Shown here in pieces: positions 40,647-49,800 of a stretch of 64,000 bases of DNA. The DNA is from Mucilaginibacter corticis (GTDB taxonomy: Bacteria > Bacteroidota > Bacteroidia > Sphingobacteriales > Sphingobacteriaceae): NCBI RefSeq assembly GCF_007558865.1, contig NZ_VLPK01000001.1:1736001-1800000 (forward strand), given 5' to 3'. The notes under the pieces were generated by a model. The model had not been told where the DNA came from. It did no database searches and saw nothing but the letters and a program-made list of their open reading frames with translations. Both the position numbers and the translations under genes were made by a program. The stretch's first letter is position 1. Each line of letters starts with the position of its first letter.

Positions 40647-41420
40647 ATGACAAACTCCAAACCAAATATCCTTGTAGTAAACGACGACGGCATCACCGCG
40701 CCGGGTATCAAAGCCCTGATGCATGTAATGAAAGAGATCGGTCGCGTAGTAGTTGTAGCGCCCGACAGCCCGCAATCAGGTATGGGCCATGCCATTACTA
40801 TCGGTAAACCACTAAGGTTAGACAAAGTTGATATTTACGAAGGCATAGAAATGTACAGTTGTTCGGGCACCCCGGTTGATTGTGTGAAGGTTGCCGTTAC
40901 CAAGATCTTCAAGGGCAAAAAGCCTGATCTGTGCGTTTCTGGCATCAATCACGGATTGAACAACGGTATCAATGTGCTGTATTCAGGTACCATGTCAGCA
41001 GCAGTTGAGGGTGCTATCGAGGGTATCCCGTCCATCGGTTTTTCTTTAGATGATTACACCTGGCAGGCCGATTTTAGCCACACCTTAAAATATATCAAAG
41101 AACTTGCTTTACAGGTTTTAGCCAATGGCTTGCCTACCGCTACTTTATTAAATGTAAACTTCCCGGCAGGAGGACATATAAAAGGCATCAAGATCTGCCG
41201 GCAAGCTAACGCCAAATGGGCCGAAGATTTTGACGAACGCATGGACCCTTACAAACGCCCGTATTACTGGATAAGCGGTGTTTTCCAGGTGAATGACAAT
41301 GGCGAGGATACCGACTCATGGGCGCTTGATAACCATTATGTATCTGTAGTGCCTATCCAGTTTGATATGACCGCGCATCATGCTATCCCGGTTTTAAACA
41401 GCTGGAAGTTTGACGTTTAA
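40647..41420 (+). CDS. surE: 5'/3'-nucleotidase SurE
   Basis: Metal-dependent phosphatase (257 aa) acting on nucleoside monophosphates. The N-terminal ILVVNDDGITAPGIKAL carries the metal-binding Asp pair, VVAPDSPQSGMGHAIT and CVSGINHGLNNGINVLYSGTM complete the active site. A TAATTTCG sequence at 40635-40642, four bases before the start, is a possible -7 variant. lpxB follows 37 bases downstream. Confidence 0.95.
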   Translation: MTNSKPNILVVNDDGITAPGIKALMHVMKEIGRVVVVAPDSPQSGMGHAITIGKPLRLDKVDIYEGIEMYSCSGTPVDCVKVAVTKIFKGKKPDLCVSGINHGLNNGINVLYSGTMSAAVEGAIEGIPSIGFSLDDYTWQADFSHTLKYIKELALQVLANGLPTATLLNVNFPAGGHIKGIKICRQANAKWAEDFDERMDPYKRPYYWISGVFQVNDNGEDTDSWALDNHYVSVVPIQFDMTAHHAIPVLNSWKFDV

Positions 41421-41423
41421 TTG

Positions 41424-41431
41424 TACTTTTG
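41424..41431 (+). promoter_or_regulatory. Possible -7 element of lpxB
   Basis: TACTTTTG, 26 bases before ATG 41458; no clear TTG at the right distance upstream. Confidence 0.4.
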
Positions 41432-41457
41432 GCTATGATCACTCATAACCCAGCACA

Positions 41458-42567
41458 ATGAAATACTACCTGGTGGCCGGCGAGGCTTCGGGCGATCTGC
41501 ACGGGGCCAACTTAATGAAAGAACTGAAGAAGCTTGATCCGCAAGCTGAATTTCGTTTTTTTGGCGGCGACCTCATGCAGGCCGAAGGCGGTACTTTAGT
41601 TAAGCATTATGCCGATATGGCCTTTATGGGTTTCTTTGAAGTAGTGGCCAACCTGCGCGCCATATTGAAGAACCTGGCTTTTTGCAAGCTGGATATAGCC
41701 AATTACCATCCCGATGTTTTGATCCTGATAGATTTCCCGGGGTTCAATTTAAAGATAGCCGCCTTTGCCAAAGAAAATAACCTGCCGGTTAACTATTATA
41801 TCTCGCCCAAAGTTTGGGCCTGGAACCAGAAGCGGGTACTCAAGATCAAAAAGGTAGTTGATCACCTTTTTTGTATCCTGCCGTTCGAGGTTGATTTTTA
41901 TAAAGAATGGGGCATGGAGGTTGATTATGTAGGTAACCCTTTATTAGACGTAGTTTCTGCATTTACGCCCGATGTAGGCTTTTTACAAAAGCATAAACTC
42001 GCCGGTAAAAAGATAATTGCCCTGTTACCAGGCAGCCGCAAGCAAGAGATCAACTATTTACTGCCGGATATGATCGCCGTGGCAGATCAATATCCGGATT
42101 GCCAGTTCGTAATTGCAGGGGCGCCGTCTTTTAATGCAGATTATTATCAGCAATATTTAAAAGGCAGGCCTATCCCAGTTTTGTTTAATGCTACTTATGA
42201 TATTTTGAGCAACGCCCACGCCGCGGTAGTGGCATCGGGCACTGCTACTTTAGAAACCGCCTTGTTCAACGTCCCGCAGGTAGTGGTTTATAAGGGAAAT
42301 CCCATCTCTATTTCTATTGCCAAGATCGTAGTTAAGCTCGAATACATCTCGTTGGTCAACCTTATTGTAAACAGCGGTATTGTTAAAGAACTGATCCAGC
42401 AGGATTGTACTCCCGGAAGTATTGCAGCAGAACTGGATCCTATCCTAAACGACCCAACTTACCGCCAAACCATGCTGGACAATTATGATCAACTCGATCA
42501 AAAAATGGGCTTACCCGGTGCGTCGGCCAAAACTGCAGCTTTAATTGTAAAGTACAATTCCAAATAA
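41458..42567 (+). CDS. lpxB: Lipid-A-disaccharide synthase
   Basis: Glycosyltransferase (369 aa) that joins UDP-diacylglucosamine and lipid X to the lipid A disaccharide at the inner membrane. Diagnostic blocks: YYLVAGEASGDLHGANLMKEL, FFGGDLMQAEGG, VLIDFPGFNLKIA, YISPKVWAWNQKRV, IALLPGSRKQEI and VVASGTATLETALFNVPQVV. Its presence confirms a lipopolysaccharide outer membrane. The neighbouring surE is a frequent partner in Bacteroidetes. Confidence 0.96.
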   Translation: MKYYLVAGEASGDLHGANLMKELKKLDPQAEFRFFGGDLMQAEGGTLVKHYADMAFMGFFEVVANLRAILKNLAFCKLDIANYHPDVLILIDFPGFNLKIAAFAKENNLPVNYYISPKVWAWNQKRVLKIKKVVDHLFCILPFEVDFYKEWGMEVDYVGNPLLDVVSAFTPDVGFLQKHKLAGKKIIALLPGSRKQEINYLLPDMIAVADQYPDCQFVIAGAPSFNADYYQQYLKGRPIPVLFNATYDILSNAHAAVVASGTATLETALFNVPQVVVYKGNPISISIAKIVVKLEYISLVNLIVNSGIVKELIQQDCTPGSIAAELDPILNDPTYRQTMLDNYDQLDQKMGLPGASAKTAALIVKYNSK

Positions 42568-42592
42568 ATTATTACCGGCAAACTGTTTAATA

Positions 42593-42718
42593 CCGGTAGT
42601 AAAAAATGTCGTTTTTCGGGTATCGGTGCTTATGCCGGTAGTAAAAAGAGGCGTTTTTCAAGTATCTGGCTTGATGCCGGTAGTAAAAAATGCCATTTTT
42701 CGGGTATCAGGGCTTTTA
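42593..42718. repeat. Three-copy 42-bp tandem repeat
   Basis: Units begin CCGGTAGTAAAAA at 42593, 42635 and 42677, each 42 bases, with the form CCGGTAGTAAAAA-(6-7 variable)-TTTTTC-(G/A)-GTATC-(variable)-GCTT. Each unit contains an AAAAA..TTTTT mini-palindrome with differing middle bases. A degraded half-unit may precede (ACCGGCAAACTG, 42574) and follow (ACCGTGTTATGATTTTTG, 42718). Not coding. Confidence 0.85.
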
Positions 42719-42985
42719 CCGTGTTATGATTTTTGATTATCTGGTTGATAATCAAGTTTTTGTATGATTAAAAATTGAAAATACCGTGTTTTTCAGAGCG
42801 AGAAAAAAAATATCCTAAAGAACTTTTTGAAGGGAAGCCGCCTAAGCAGATACAAACAAATATACGAAATTTCAAGGGCCAAAAAAAGCACATTAATGCC
42901 ACCCTCATCAAAAAAGCGTCATTGCAATGAAGTGGTGGGGTTATGCAACTAAATTGCTATCATTGCGGCACCAATTAAAATATTA
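42719..42985. other. Non-coding remainder of the lpxB-acyltransferase gap
   Basis: AT-rich. It contains a short inverted repeat TTGATTATC-tgg-TTGATAATCAA around 42735-42756. No gene, canonical promoter or terminator recognised. Confidence 0.4.
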
Positions 42986-44074
42986 ATGAGTACAACACCC
43001 AATCCGGAACTCTTAAAAACCAGGCAACATTTCCAGATCTTAGATGGTTTGCGCGGCGTAGCTGCAGTAACCGTAGTGATATTCCACTTTATGGAGATTG
43101 CCCAGCCCGATTATGAAAAAAGTTTTGTTGGCCATGCTTTCCTTGCTGTAGATTTCTTTTTCTGCCTGTCGGGTTTTGTAATTGCGTATGCTTATGATAC
43201 CCGGATAAAAGAAATTGGCTTTTCAACCTTTGTAAAGCTGCGGCTCATTCGCCTGCACCCATTGGTAATTATTGGGTCAATAATTGGTTTGCTGTGCTGG
43301 TTGTTTGATCCGTTTAGCGATCTGCATACCAAATATGGTGCGGCCAAAGCTGTCATAATGTTTATCACATCTTGTTTAATGATCCCGTACCCTGTCATTC
43401 GCGAGCGGTACTTTAATCTGTTTCATTATAATCCGCCAAGTTGGTCGTTATTTTGGGAATATATTGCCAATATATTTTACGCGCTTGTTTTAGTTAAACT
43501 GCGTAATAAAATACTTTGGGTGCTGGTGGTTATCGCTGCAGGCCTAATCATTTTTGAGGCAAGCAGGTCGGGTAACTTAAGCGGCGGCTGGGGCGGCGAT
43601 AATATACCTGCCGGCTTTATCCGTGTATTTTATTCTTTTCTGGCAGGGATGCTGGTTTACAGGTTGGGTTGGATCCTTAAAACGCGGCTTGGGTTTTTAT
43701 CGGTAAGCATTTTGCTATTGGCTGTGTTGACATCTCAATACTCAAACAAATGGAATTTCATATCAGAACCGCTCATCGTGATATTTGTACTGCCTTTTTT
43801 AGTGTCGCTGGGAGCAGGGGCAACATTACGGCCGGTTTTTAACCACATTTGCAAATTCTCGGGCGAGTTATCCTATCCGCTTTATATGGTGCATTATCCT
43901 TTTATATGGATATTTTTTAGCTATATAGAGAAATGTAAACCTGCAGTAAATGAGCTGCTGATAGTAATACCTGTATCCGTAGTATTATTGGTCGTATTTG
44001 CCTGGCTGATTATGACTTTTATTGATGTGCCGATCAGGAAATATTTGAAAAGAAGAATGGAGAGGAGTTTGTAA
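42986..44074 (+). CDS. Acyltransferase 3 family membrane protein (OafA-like)
   Basis: Integral membrane O-acyltransferase (362 aa, about ten membrane helices). The N-terminal ILDGLRGVAAVTVVIFHF with the catalytic-type His and Arg, AVDFFFCLSGFVIAYAYDTR and KLRLIRLHPL are family signatures. Members acetylate or otherwise acylate sugars of LPS, peptidoglycan or exported polysaccharide; the target here is unknown. The gene lies downstream of lpxB but with a 418-base repeat-containing gap, so co-transcription is unlikely. Confidence 0.9.
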   Translation: MSTTPNPELLKTRQHFQILDGLRGVAAVTVVIFHFMEIAQPDYEKSFVGHAFLAVDFFFCLSGFVIAYAYDTRIKEIGFSTFVKLRLIRLHPLVIIGSIIGLLCWLFDPFSDLHTKYGAAKAVIMFITSCLMIPYPVIRERYFNLFHYNPPSWSLFWEYIANIFYALVLVKLRNKILWVLVVIAAGLIIFEASRSGNLSGGWGGDNIPAGFIRVFYSFLAGMLVYRLGWILKTRLGFLSVSILLLAVLTSQYSNKWNFISEPLIVIFVLPFLVSLGAGATLRPVFNHICKFSGELSYPLYMVHYPFIWIFFSYIEKCKPAVNELLIVIPVSVVLLVVFAWLIMTFIDVPIRKYLKRRMERSL

Positions 44075-44099
44075 AAAAAATCAATATCTTTTGTAAGTC

Positions 44100-44204
44100 G
44101 TCATTGCGAACGAGGAACGAGTGTGGCAATCTCTGCGCGACAGGCGGATAGTAAGTAGAGTATATCTATCGTGTAGAGATTGCCACGCTATCGCTCGCAA
44201 TGAC
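44100..44204. repeat. REP-like palindrome (GTCATTGCGAACGAGG family)
   Basis: GTCATTGCGAACGAGGAACG then AGTGTGGCAATCTCT on the left; AGAGATTGCCACGCTATCGC and TCGCAATGAC on the right. The long near-perfect arms are a widespread type of bacterial REP/MITE-like element. Full-length copy. Confidence 0.8.
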
Positions 44205-44226
44205 GTGGAGATAATTCTTTACGCAA

Positions 44227-44257
44227 AATAGCGCCTTGCAAAATTGCAGGGCGCTAT
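44227..44257 (-). terminator. Terminator downstream of the small-gene cluster
   Basis: Minus strand ATAGCGCC-(14)-GGCGCTATTTTG: an eight-base-pair stem followed by TTTTG, about 50 bases after the stop of the 49-residue gene. Confidence 0.65.
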
Positions 44258-44304
44258 CGTTTCCATAGGTAGTAGATTTTTATAGGTAGATGTGTATATG
44301 TTGA

Positions 44305-44454
44305 TCAGGCCGCTTGTTGTGCAGTTGCCTGGTTGTTGCTGGTAAACTGACCTCTTTTTTTGAAAGCTTTTAGGTCTGCCATTAACAGGTTTTTTAATTC
44401 GTTATCGTAACGGATAAGTAATTTGCTGGTTGCCGGTTTTTGTGAAGCTTTCAT
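44305..44454 (-). CDS. Small protein, paralogue 1 of a tandem pair
   Basis: 49-residue protein starting MKASQKPATSKLLIRYDNEL and ending NNQATAQQAA. It aligns with the next upstream gene over its whole N-terminal 30 residues: MK..xxPAxSKLxxxxDNELxxxxMxDLKxxK. The conserved amphipathic helix (YDNELKNLLMADLKAFKK) suggests a protein- or nucleic-acid-binding peptide, but no family is recognised. ACATCTACCT immediately precedes the start codon and recurs downstream of the gene. Confidence 0.6.
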   Translation of the reverse strand: MKASQKPATSKLLIRYDNELKNLLMADLKAFKKRGQFTSNNQATAQQAA

Positions 44455-44491
44455 AGGTAGATGTCTTTAAGGGGGTGAATGTTTTTATGGT

Positions 44492-44647
44492 TTACGCAAC
44501 AGACAGTTGCTCATTAGTTATCACTTTTAAAAATTGATTTTTAGCTGCTTTCAGCATTTTCAGATCATTCATTATGATCTCTCTTAACTCGTTGTCAAAC
44601 TTGGCTACTAATTTACTTACGGCCGGTCTTGGGTTGTGGGTTTTCAT
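44492..44647 (-). CDS. Small protein, paralogue 2 of a tandem pair
   Basis: 51-residue protein MKTHNPRPAVSKLVAKFDNE... with the helix FDNELREIIMNDLKMLKAAK, clearly related to the 49-residue gene 37 bases downstream. ATG 44647 is preferred over an in-frame ATG at 44695, because similarity with the paralogue starts there. Conservation between the two copies at protein level argues that both are real genes. Function unknown. Confidence 0.6.
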   Translation of the reverse strand: MKTHNPRPAVSKLVAKFDNELREIIMNDLKMLKAAKNQFLKVITNEQLSVA

Positions 44648-44666
44648 AATGTATGTTTTAAATGTC

Positions 44667-44843
44667 TTATTGTTCTTTTTTTGTTTCCTTATCATCTGTT
44701 AAATTATCGTGGCGGCGCTTGGCTTCTTTGTACTGTCTAAGTAACTGTTCCTTGTCGCGCTCGTCGGTTGGCTTTGCAGGATCTGCGGGGTTTTCCCATT
44801 CCTTTTCTTTAGCCTCTTCCGGTTTCTTGTTTTCAACAATCAT
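44667..44843 (-). CDS. Small charged protein of unknown function
   Basis: 58-residue hydrophilic protein, MIVENKKPEEAKEKEWENPA at the N-terminus, then DERDKEQLLRQYKEAKRRHD, ending in DDKETKKEQ. Alternating acidic and basic residues suggest a single charged helix. The longer frame from 44882 would add 13 residues without clear meaning. It precedes the two small paralogues by 19 bases and is probably in one transcript with them. Confidence 0.5.
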   Translation of the reverse strand: MIVENKKPEEAKEKEWENPADPAKPTDERDKEQLLRQYKEAKRRHDNLTDDKETKKEQ

Positions 44844-45045
44844 AACAAATAACTGATGGTTGATAAGTACTATTCCAAACAAATGCCAAGATTTTAAAAC
44901 AGGCGAAGAAAAGTCACCGATAAATCAGAAATAATTTACAATAGCGTGTAAAATGCTTATTTACAGCAGTTTGAATTATTGTAATAAAAACGTGATAAGC
45001 GTAAAAAGTGTATAGAAAAACAGAACACTAATTTTTTACCGGTAC

Positions 45046-46254
45046 TCAGGACTGTACAGTTGTAGCCTTATGCTGTATCTTTTTGCGGTTAAGCAGGTGC
45101 ATGATCAACGCGATTGCCGATAAAGCTACACCCAATATACATACACCGTTCCACTGGTAACTGTGCCATAGCTGGGTTGCTATAAAAGTACCCAGCGCTC
45201 CGCCAATAAAATAAGTAACCATATATATGGTATTGATCCTGTTCCGCGCCTCGGGCCTGGTAGCAAAAATAATGGCCTGGTTTGAGATATGCGTAGCTTG
45301 TACGCCCATATCCATTAATACAACACCGATAATTAACCCTGCCATGCTATGGCCCGAAAAAGCGAATACTACAAATGATACTATAACCAACACCAGGGTA
45401 AAGGTTGATAAATGGTACGGGTCCATTTTGTCGCTTAGCCTGCCCATTGCACCAACAGCTAAAGCGCCAAACGCACCCACCAGGCCAAACAAACCGGCAA
45501 CATCACTGCCCAGATTGAAATTTTGTTTCAATAAAAAAGTAAGTGTGCTCCAAAATGCGCTAAAACAGGCAAAACATAACGCACCGCGTAAAGAAGCTAA
45601 ACGTAAACGGGGCTCTTCTTTAATTAAATGCACCAGGGACAGCATCAGGTTTTTATAGCTGCCTTTATATTCGGGCTCAACCTCGGGCAATAAAAAGTAG
45701 ATCAATGCCCACATGATCAGCATCAGGGCTGCCGCCATGTAAAACATGCTGCGCCAGCCGAAGTGTGCAGCTACCAAACCGCTTACCGTACGCGACAGTA
45801 AGATGCCTATAAGCAGGCCGCTCATTACAAAAGCTATTTTTTTACCACGCTCATGCGGATTAGCCAGGTGTGCAGCCATGGGTATCAGCAATTGCGGTAT
45901 CATGGACGAACAGCCAATAAAAAAACTGGCTATTAATAATATATTGATATTTGGCGCTGCCCCGGCTAACACTAATGAGATCACTACAAACGCAAAATCG
46001 ATCAGCATCAATTTTTTGCGTTTGAACATATCTGCCAGCGGAATGATAAAAAACATGCCTAACGCGTACCCAATTTGAGTAAATACCGATACCTGCCCGG
46101 CTTTACCGCTATTTACATTAAAAGTATGGCTAATGTCAACCAGTAAGGGTTGGTTGTAATATAAATTTGCAACCACCAGGCCGGTAGTAATAGTCATTAC
46201 CCAAAGCGTGGTAGTAGTTAAATGAGGTGTTTCTTTTTTGGTAGCCGCAGGCAT
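45046..46254 (-). CDS. MFS transporter
   Basis: Major facilitator protein (402 aa, 12 membrane helices). VVANLYYNQPLLVDISHTF in helix 1, the motif A loop LADMFKRKKLMLIDF and ISNQAIIFATRPEARNRINT are typical of the YgaY-like group of efflux permeases. Substrate unknown. ATG 46254 (MPAATKKE) is preferred; a longer frame to 46311 adds a stretch unlike the family. A neighbouring regulator is absent. Confidence 0.88.
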   Translation of the reverse strand: MPAATKKETPHLTTTTLWVMTITTGLVVANLYYNQPLLVDISHTFNVNSGKAGQVSVFTQIGYALGMFFIIPLADMFKRKKLMLIDFAFVVISLVLAGAAPNINILLIASFFIGCSSMIPQLLIPMAAHLANPHERGKKIAFVMSGLLIGILLSRTVSGLVAAHFGWRSMFYMAAALMLIMWALIYFLLPEVEPEYKGSYKNLMLSLVHLIKEEPRLRLASLRGALCFACFSAFWSTLTFLLKQNFNLGSDVAGLFGLVGAFGALAVGAMGRLSDKMDPYHLSTFTLVLVIVSFVVFAFSGHSMAGLIIGVVLMDMGVQATHISNQAIIFATRPEARNRINTIYMVTYFIGGALGTFIATQLWHSYQWNGVCILGVALSAIALIMHLLNRKKIQHKATTVQS

Positions 46255-46671
46255 ATTAAATATTTTGACTGCAAAAATGTAAAAGCATTTTAATATTGAT
46301 GTTTGCCGCAAGTAATATTATTTAACAGCTCAGTCCATGTGTTAAATTATTGTTATTAAAATATTATCAATAGAAAAATTTGATCGTGGTAATTATCTGA
46401 ATTATTAATTTTTTAATTAAAAAAGATAAAAAATCGCCATAAAATGTAAAAATTAGATTGATTGCATGTAAATTTTTGATGATTTTTAAGAAATTAATGG
46501 TTTTTAGAGTCTAAAAATGCGGTAAAAAAAATTTTTAAGTCGAAAATGCCTGAGATGTCTTAAAAAATTACAAAAATCTATTCCAATTAACACAATGTTA
46601 ATGTTTAAGTGTATAATTTGATAATATGATAGGTGTAGATATCGTTTTTACAAAAAAATTACAAAAATAAA
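46255..46671. other. AT-rich gap upstream of RNA candidate B
   Basis: Very AT-rich (long A and T runs, several near-copies of TTAAAAAATTACAAAAA). It holds the MFS gene promoter region. No gene recognised. Confidence 0.4.
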
Positions 46672-46703
46672 TTTGCACAGTAAAAAAGTAAGTGTTACCT
46701 TTA
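46672..46703 (+). promoter_or_regulatory. Promoter of RNA candidate B
   Basis: TTTG at 46672-46675, a 20-base spacer and TACCTTTA at 46696-46703, close to the TTTG/TAnnTTTG consensus. No open reading frame follows (the first ATG at 46708 stops after four codons). Confidence 0.6.
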
Positions 46704-46708
46704 CACCA

Positions 46709-46815
46709 TGCAAACGAGATAACAACTCAACCGCATATTGAAATAGTCTTCTCATAATTTAGGTTTATAATTGGTTTAGTAAAGGCCCCTGCCCATCAGG
46801 GGCCTTACTTGTTTT
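46709..46815 (+). ncRNA. Candidate small RNA, copy B
   Basis: A promoter-like sequence is followed about 75 bases later by GGTTTATAATTGGTTTAGTA and a ten-base-pair stem AAGGCCCCTG/CAGGGGCCTT with loop CCCAT, then TTGTTTTA. Copy A at 13939-14050 has the same flank and loop and a different but matched stem. The predicted transcript is about 107 bases, non-coding, lying between the MFS gene (divergent) and the giant Ig protein gene (convergent). Confidence 0.6.
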
Positions 46816-46882
46816 ATACCTTAACCTATTTGCAGTCAAAAAGATAAGTTTGATACCTTTAAATTAATTGCTGTAGTAATAG

Positions 46883-49800
46883 TTATTTTACAAGTGTAAC
46901 ATAACCCGAGAAAGTTTTGAAAAAGAATTTTGGATCTATAACATAGTAATAGGTGCCAAATGGCAATGGCTTGCCATCATACATGCCGTCCCATGGTTTA
47001 CTGTAACCAATGCTGTGATAAATTTTTTGGCCGCTCCTGGTAAATATACTAACGTCGGCTGCGGTATAGGCTATTAAGCCCTGTATATCCCACAGATCAT
47101 TAATACCATCGCCATTAGGTGTAAAGGTATTCGGTATAATAATAGGTGGTGCAACCCTTACTGTAACACTACTGCTTGCAACACAACCCAGGCTATCGGT
47201 TACTGTTAAGGTATATACCCGGTCAACATCGCCGGTTACTGTAGGGTTTTTAAGCGTATTATCGTCAAGCAGAGTATTGGGCTGCCAGTTGTAAGTCACT
47301 TTAGGGTCGCTAACTGTAGGCGTTAACACAACCGTATTTCCTTTTAATACAAACTTAGTATCGCCGGCACTAACAGTAGGCGGTGGTAAGAAAGTTAGCT
47401 TTACCGTATCTGTAGGATAATAGCATGGGTCTGTATTGTTGGCTTTAAGTATGAGTTGAATAGTGCCGCTGGCAATATCGGCAGCGCTTGGATTATAAAC
47501 AGGACTTGCGCCTCCGTTTGCCTGTGCTGCAGATGGGCTAAAGGTACCTGTGCCCGAAGTGGACCACGTGCCATCGCCGGCCATTAATATTTTACCGCTT
47601 AAAGGCACAATAGTGGTCTGTGAGCATATAGGCTGGTCAGGTCCGGCATCCGTGCCCGGTAGCGGGTGAAATTCAATAACGACATCATCTGTTGATATAT
47701 CGCAGTTGTCGGCACTGGTTGATGATAGTGTAAGCGTTACAGAGCCTGCCAAAACATCAGCTGCCGACGGGTTATAGATTCCTTTTAAATTTGCCGGATC
47801 GGGTAGTACACCATTACCCTTGGTAACAGACCATTGGCCGGTTGTTGTACCGCCTGATACGCTGCCATCAAGTTGTACAGCTGTGGCAAGCTGGCAAACG
47901 GTTTGATCAGGCCCTGCGTTTGCCACGGGTAGTGCATCGATAGCTACATCAACAGTTGAAGACACACTTGAACAATCATTTGATACTATAGTTAAAGTAT
48001 AAGTACCGGCATTAGCTACAGTAGCATTATCAATAGTTATAGTTGGATTTGGTGATGACGATGTAAAGCCATTTGGGCCGGTCCACGAGTAAGTACCACC
48101 AACGGGAGCTATTGTAGAGGTACTTAAAGTTATTGTCTTGCCTGTACATACCGGGCTATTGGAGGTAGCCTTTGGTGTTACCGGTTGCGGATTGACTGTT
48201 ACGATGTAAAGAAAAGGAACGTTTTGACAGCCGTTAGTAATTGTGTAGATTAGATAATATACGTTGACAGGTTTAAGGGTAGTGTTGATTAAAGTTTCAT
48301 CAATGACGTTTGAAACTTTACCGGGTTCTGCGGGATTGCTTATACCGTCAAAAGCTTTCCTGCTCCAGCCATAAACAGCAGAGGGTACTGTCGAGGTAAT
48401 TACATAATTTTCCGGTACGCCGCTGCAGGCGGTATTTTTTGGTGCGCTTGTTATAGTAACTGTTGGGTTTACAGTTACCCTAAGTCTGTATGTTGAGCCC
48501 TGGCAATTGCCGTTAGTATAAGTAAAGTCATAAAATACGTCTATCGGCGCGGCAGTGTTATTAAATAAAGTCTCACGTATAGAGTTACTCACCTGGCCCT
48601 TTACAGGCTGGTTTGTAATGCCTGCCACGGCATCGCGGCTCCAGGTTGCAAGAGTACCTGCACCCGGCGTATTAAAAGTAATGGTGAAAACAGGGCTGCC
48701 TGCCGGTGCGGCGACGCCACTACATACTATTGGATGCGAGGTAGTGGTATCATTGGTAACTATAGGTGTAGGATAAACCGTAACCACGTAGTTAACAGGC
48801 GGACCGTCACAACCATTTAAGTGGGGAGTAATAATATAAGTTACATTTACCGGGACGGTAGCTGTGCTTATTAAAGATTCTGTAATAGAGGATGCGGGTA
48901 CATTAGTTACCGCCGGGTTATTGATGTTAGTTGTTAAATTACGTGTATAAGTGAACGTAGTGTTTTGCTGATCTGCCGTGATGGTATAATTTAATGCATT
49001 ACCACTACAAACATTATCTATTAGCGGGCTTGTTACATTTGGTAAGGCGCTTATATTTACATCAACCCTTGTGCGTGTAGCACTGGCACAACCTGTGCTG
49101 TTGACCGACTCTACATAATAAGTAGTGTTGGCTGTTAAAATTCCGGTAGTTAGGGGTGTTGTTATATTAGAAGCAAAGGCGCTACCACCTGTAGGTACAG
49201 TATACCAGCTATACCCCCCCGTTGAACCATGTGCTGTAATTGTAGCCTGTGTGCCGGGACATATGGCCGCAACCGGATCAACTGTCGGCGGGTCAGGCAA
49301 TGGGTTAACGGTTACTTGGAAAGCTGTACGGGTGCTGGTTACACCGGCAACTGTTGCCTGTACGTAATAGGTGGTAGTAATAGTTGGCAATATGGGGTAA
49401 TTAGCACCTGTAAATAAAAGAGTGCCTGCTGTAGGGGCGTCATACCATTTTAATGTAGCGCCTGCCGCTGCTGTTGCAGTTAATGTAACAGGCGTTCCCG
49501 CACATATAGGTAATGTCGCTGGTGTAGCATTAACCCCAGGGGGTGCAGGTTGCGGGTTAAATCTAATAAAGACGGTATTGCTGTTTATTAAACAAGGCGC
49601 GGCTGGTGCAGTAAGCGTAAGTGTAACGCTGGTTTCACCTGGACCAGGAGTATACACTGCGTTTAGCGCGGTAGTGCTTGAAAAAGATCCGGTGCCGCCG
49701 CTCCATGTTCCTGTTGCGCCGCCAGGTACGCTGCCTGCCAACTGTACCGGGGTACCTGTTGCAACAATTTGATCGGGGCCGGCATTTACATTTGCTGTTG

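Noticed and set aside
42593-42718. CRISPR array
   Set aside because: The period is 42 with no distinct repeat-spacer division, only three units, and no cas genes nearby.
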